A DNA stretch of 64,000 nucleotides from Rhizophlyctis rosea. Its lineage: Eukaryota; Chytridiomycota; Chytridiomycetes; Rhizophlyctidales; Rhizophlyctidaceae. Both the position numbers and the translations under genes were made by a program. Below the pieces are notes generated by a model. The model ran no database searches, had not been told where the DNA came from, and was given only the letters and a program-made list of their open reading frames with translations. Of this stretch, positions 60,029 through 64,000 are shown one piece after another. The number at the start of each line of letters is the position of its first letter. The first letter of the stretch is position 1. The stretch lies in the NCBI GenBank assembly GCA_027596075.1, contig JADGJC010000017.1:62001-126000 (forward strand), in the 5' to 3' direction.

Positions 60029-61871
60029 CTACGTGTATCGTTGCACCACAACGGCATTCAGCAAACCCGCGTCTTTGATGGTTGCGTTGTTGTCGGACAA
60101 TTCTTTGACAGGGAAGGTTGTTTGGAGGATGTACGCGCGACTGGCTTCGCCAGGACGAGACCTGTAAATGTGAGCCGTCAAACTCTGCTCATTTCTACTA
60201 TGCATTCGCCAATAAATATAGATAAAACCTACGCATTGATGAATTGCCGCAAGTCTGCGACGGTGTGGGTGTGGTTGAACTTTGCGACCAATCTAATTGA
60301 GCCGGGTTGGAAAATGTCTCATTACCCAGACAACCAAAATGTGTGGTAGTACCTTGTTCCATCCGCCAAACGGATTTGTATCGACGTGACGGGCTGCGAC
60401 TGATCCACACTGAATTGAACAGCTGGTACGTGAGCGGGCGGTGCAGATGAAGATGAGGGTTGTGTCGGTGCAGAAGATTGACTTGTGGACGCCTGTCCAG
60501 TAGTGATACCACCGAGCCGTTGTCCAGAACCGCTGAAGGCAGCGGCGGGCTTCTTGGGAGGTGGTTTGTAGTCTTCGTCCAACTTGTGCGCGACCTTCAC
60601 CTCCACCGGTTGGTCGTACGCGACGTTGAGAAGGGCAGTTGGAGCCCGGCTGTTGACAGGTGTGAGACCGGTGATTTGCAGCCCATAAAATGGGTTCGTA
60701 ACATACCCACTGTTGATCGACCGCAAGAACTCTTGGTTCTCTGGCGCATTGTAGTCCAACAGTGGCCCGTCCTCAATACTGAACCCATTCCGCCAGAAAG
60801 TGAGATGTCTCTCGACCTGGAAAGAACCTCGTCAGTCTTCTGATTGGTACGAATGTAGCATAGCAATGACGCACTGCTTGAACAGGTTTCGGGGCAGAAG
60901 AAGGTTGCGTTGCTGGAACAGATGGTCCCGCTTGCTGATCTTCTTCAGAGCCGAGACGGTAGCCTTTACGCAACCGGTCAGTCAGAATCACAATCAAAGT
61001 TCAGTTTGCGTAAGGAGCTCTCACCAGATCCTTGGAAAGCTGCTGGCTTTTTGGATTTTTGGAATTCTTCAGGAGCTGGTCCAGCACTGTAAAATCATGG
61101 TCAAACCCCGTGCGAACACCGCGCTATACATGTTTCACCACTTACTTCGCCGCCTTCTGAATGATATCTTTGATGAGATCTTGAGGGCCGCCGGCTTTCT
61201 TGGGGCCTCCTTGCATCATTACTCCGCTGGAATACATATATCAGAAATCCGTACTCATGCACGAAGCCACTCAACAGCGACATACGATTTCTCCCCCCCC
61301 GCAAAGAAGTTCTCCCTGTCGTCCTCCTCTTCGCTTTCGTCTTCCTCTTCATTGCCCAAGTCCCGGAAGCTCTTGATACGGCTGTGAACACGCAACCGTC
61401 AGTGTTTTGTTTACACTTTGTCCAATACCCAGGCATTTCCCACCTGCTGCCGCCACCCTTCTTCGGTTGGCCTTGGGACGAGGAGCTGCCTTGGAAGGGC
61501 CCACTCCCACTGAAAGGTCCTTCGCCAGCAAACGGTCCAGAACCAGACAGAGGTCCACCACTGGAAGTCGAAGCTCCGGCCGCAGCCCCTCCTTCCGACT
61601 CGCCCTGAGCGTCAAAGAATCCAGCTGTTGCGCTCTGTGGTGCATCTTCATGAGTTTACCCGGCGGGCAGGCAATGCGGATGATAGAGAAGCCCATACCT
61701 CCACGTTCCAGTTGTTCGCCTCAAGCCAGAATTGCGCTATGTTTTGGAGTTTATGAGTAAGAGTCTAACCCACACGCGTGAGATCTGAGCATTTCGGTCG
61801 ATACCTTGGTCGTTCGTGCTCCCAGTGAACGAGACGAACTGGCTCAATGCCTCTTGTTTTGCCGGGTCCAT
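60029..61871 (-). CDS. SHP1: p97/Cdc48 cofactor p47 (Shp1), UBA-SEP-UBX
   Basis: Adaptor that directs Cdc48/p97 to ubiquitinated proteins and to Golgi/ER membrane fusion. The start MDPAKQEALSQFVSFTGSTN is spliced to AQFWLEANNWNVEAAVSAFF, the UBA domain. A Ser/Gly-rich part, RIKSFRDLGNEEEDESEEDD and GPKKAGGPQDLIKDIIQ follow. The SEP domain reads RHLTFWRNGFSIEDGPL and NQEFLRSINSGY. The UBX domain starts TSIQIRLADGTR, then LVAKFNHTHTVADLRQF, SRPGEASRAYILQTTFP and NAVVVQRYT before TAG. About eight introns. Length about 400 residues fits p47. Head-to-head with GRASP over 350 bp. Confidence 0.93.
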
Positions 61872-62221
61872 CACGACTTGAAGTGTTGAAGTGCACTCTT
61901 TTGGTGAAGTGAAAGCGTGCTATGTGCCCTTTTGTTTGCGCGTGAGGAAGTTTTCGGTCGTGAGAAAATGGGAAAGTGGTGGAGAGTGAAGGAAGGCTAA
62001 ACACCCTTGTCAATTTCCCAGCGACATGACGCCGGTTTGGCTGGTAATTGGAATGCGATTCTGTATGGCTGGAGTGGGCCGCTCTGGCCCTGTGGCCATG
62101 TGGGTCCTGGGGCCATACGGCCATCACGGTGGTAAAAGTGGTAAACAAAGGTTGCAACGGCCATCTATCCCCAACATTCAACATCAATCGCCCAGCGAAC
62201 CATACTAGAGAAGCAAGAAAA
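61872..62221. promoter_or_regulatory. Shared divergent promoter, p47 and GRASP
   Basis: 350 bp separate two start codons on opposite strands. The middle is rich in ggccatnnnggcc-like dyads (ggccatgtgg, ggggccatacggccat near 62092-62126), possible binding sites. No TATA box. Position shows a shared control region; co-regulation is inference. Confidence 0.5.
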
Positions 62222-63543
62222 ATGTCTGTAGACCACGTTCCTTAATGGATAACGCCCCTCTTCTGACCGTTCTTGTTTTCAGGGGAAATTCCGCGTCCCA
62301 GCCAGAAGGCTCCACAAAAGGCTATCACGTTCTCAAGGTACGCTCAGCAATGCCCAACGTCGTCCACGAAACTAGGTGTCTAACATCCCACATACAGGTC
62401 ATAGAAGACGGACCAGCCGACAGAGCTGGAATAGAACCCTACTTTGACTTTATCGCGTCAATAAACGGGATGTAAGTCTCCAAGGTGCTCCTCGTCCGAC
62501 CTCTCCATTCCTTTCCACTGATTGGAACGCTCTCAGTCGACTGGTAGGTTAAACCCCGCTGGGAAAAGCTGAAGCGTCTGTCCGAAAGCATTGCATTGAC
62601 GACGCGCCGCCCGCCCATGCAGGATTCGGAGGCAAATCTTTCGGAACAACTGGCTGCGAATGTTGGGCGGGAAGTTCTTATGCATGTATATAGCACGAAA
62701 CGGCAGTCTGTGCGGGGTACGTGTTTGCTCAAACAAAATGATCTCATGCCATGGACCAGTCGGCTCATACCCATTCTGTCTAATACTCATTCTGTCTACC
62801 TTGACGGCAGTAATCAGTGTCATACCATCAGATAATTGGGCACGACCGGAGGACGGATTTTTAGGTATTGGGAGGAGCTCTTCATGTTGGCATCTCATAA
62901 GGCTGACGGCACCTTACCTCAGGATGCAGCGTCCGATTTTGTGATTTCCAGAAAGCGTCTGAAAACGTATGGCATATCCTCGATGTGTAGGTGCCACAAT
63001 CTTATGTCCTATCGCGCATCCAGCAAACGCATTCTCATTCTTTTTCGGGCACTGTAGACAACCAAATTCTCCCGCAGCGCAAGCAGGACTTCGCAGCGAG
63101 TACGACTACGTCATCGGATCTCCGAATGCCTCCTTATTTGATAAGGACGACCTCTACAACCTAGTGGTCAAGCACATAGGCCAGACATTGCCACTATTTG
63201 TTTACAATTCCGAATATGATGCTATTCGGGAGGTGCTAATCTTCCCCAATAACTCGTGGGGTGGTTCAGGATGGTGGGTGCTTCAAGGGTGCCCTTCAAC
63301 CGTCACTTTGAAATACTAATGCATCCTTCATGGTACAGTCTGGGTTGTTCGTTTGGCTACGGTTATCTACATCGTATCGGCAAAAAGCTTGGCTCACAGT
63401 CAATAACAATTGAGGAGCGAGCTCCTTCGGCCATGCCACCCTCAGCATCCGAATTGCGGCAATGGGATCAGGGACGGGATGGGCATCCAGCAGAGACGAC
63501 AGATCGTCAGCCGGCAGCAGTAGATTTAGTAGGCGCAGCTTAG
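62222..63543 (+). CDS. GRH1: GRASP-family Golgi reassembly/stacking protein
   Basis: GRASP55/65 (Grh1 in yeast) tethers Golgi/ER-exit membranes through two PDZ-like domains. The start codon is itself split: AT at 62222-62223, intron 62224-62282 (GTCTGT...TTTCAG), then G GGA AAT, giving [19 protein letters not shown] with an N-myristoylation glycine as in animal GRASPs. PDZ1 has [19 protein letters not shown] and SINGIRL. PDZ2 has [16 protein letters not shown], then [20 protein letters not shown], then [18 protein letters not shown] and the conserved [14 protein letters not shown]. Introns at about 62338-62398, 62866-62924, 62988-63060 and 63272-63338 keep frame. The C-terminal tail is short compared with animal GRASPs. 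A simpler unspliced ATG at 62245 would lack the myristoylation signal. Confidence 0.92.
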
Positions 63544-63650
63544 CAATACGGTAGTCGATAGTCGTACGGTACTTCTAAATCGTTGTAAATGATGCTTGTA
63601 TGAAGCTATGGGTAATGGGTTCAGGACGTCCGCACTTGATAACTAGCAAG

Positions 63651-64000
63651 TTAGAAGAATCGACCAATATATTCAATTTTTGGACTTTTCGCCTTGAGTG
63701 TTGGCCACTGTACAAAAAATCTGTCGGCAATGGGGAGAAGGATTTTCCCGGACAGTGAGAGGTGTTTGACTCTAGCTATGGATTCCACGAATATGATTGT
63801 TGGGGAGCGGATGCCCAGTACCTGCATGGAAGTTGAAGTGAGCATTACACGATGTTGCAGATATACATCATGTTGTCCTAATGGACGAGACACATAGTAA
63901 AGACAAACGCACTCGTTGGAGGAAGCCAGCCATACAGACTGGGACGCATGTTCCTGGGCCGTTGCAGAGTATCTGTTGCAATGGTGAGCGCATTGGAAAC
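63651..64000 (-). CDS. ALG14: ALG14, UDP-GlcNAc transferase membrane subunit (partial)
   Basis: Alg14 anchors Alg13 at the ER and together they add the second GlcNAc to dolichol-PP-GlcNAc, the second step of N-glycan assembly. Only the C-terminal part is in the window; the 5' end runs past 64000. Visible: QILCNGPGTCVPVCMAGFLQ (near 63975-63917), an intron from GTGCGT near 63914 to ATGCAG near 63824, then VLGIRSPTIIFVESIARVK, LSLSGKILLPIADRFFVQWP and SPKIEYIGRFF before the stop. The NGPGT and FVQWP motifs are typical of the family. Confidence 0.9.
   Translation of the reverse strand, partial: FQCAHHCNRYSATAQEHASQSVWLASSNECVCLYYVSRPLGQHDVYLQHRVMLTSTSMQVLGIRSPTIIFVESIARVKHLSLSGKILLPIADRFFVQWPTLKAKSPKIEYIGRFF

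Overview
The window looks like nuclear DNA of an early-diverging (zoosporic, chytrid-like) fungus. Genes are dense on both strands and carry many short GT-AG introns of about 55-100 nt. Several introns have a CTAAC/TACTAAT-type branch sequence. There is a eukaryotic tRNA gene and a secreted protein with a fungal cellulose-binding module. One gene (KICS2) is known in animals but missing from the model yeasts. The assignment to chytrids is inference; no rRNA or other marker gene is present.

Layout: 1-7.2 kb is a minus-strand tandem family of F-box genes, with two copies in the window and the degenerate flank of a third at the left edge. 7.6-16.1 kb is an intron-rich PI4-kinase III alpha gene (STT4). 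16.5-18.5 kb is a KICSTOR subunit (KICS2) gene. 18.5-20.3 kb has no gene but holds a structured repeat element: 122-bp tandem repeats, an array of hairpins joined by a 16-nt repeat, and a miniature tRNA-like fold. 20.3-23.4 kb has a coiled-coil gene of unknown function and a C2H2 zinc-finger regulator. 24.4-28.6 kb is a large zinc-finger/cysteine-rich protein ending in a 2-oxoglutarate/Fe(II) dioxygenase domain of TET/JBP type, interrupted by one in-frame TGA.

29-49 kb is a housekeeping cluster: SEC24 (COPII coat), bystin/ENP1 (40S biogenesis), PSMD5 (proteasome assembly), mitochondrial ribosomal uL13m, an unknown gene, a membrane-anchored F-box protein, MMTAG2, PIN1/ESS1, GYP7-type RabGAP, DNA primase small subunit PRI1 and a four-helix membrane protein. 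49.8-53.7 kb is SLX4 with a UBZ-like finger and a run of SUMO-interaction-like motifs. 54-59 kb holds a small ubiquitin-like protein, a 2-kb gene-free stretch, a secreted CBM1 protein and a SAM methyltransferase. 59.7-64 kb holds tRNA-Gly(CCC), the p97 cofactor p47/SHP1 head-to-head with the Golgi stacking protein GRASP, and the 3' part of ALG14.

Many neighbours share promoters (PSMD5/uL13m, PIN1/GYP7, p47/GRASP, SEC24/bystin) or nearly abut tail to tail (bystin/PSMD5, MMTAG2/PIN1). Most proteins are conserved cell-biology components. The accessory, less explained parts are the F-box array, the repeat element near 19.5 kb, the dioxygenase gene and the CBM1 protein. All gene models were built by eye from splice signals and remembered family features; exon ends I do not state explicitly should be taken as approximate.
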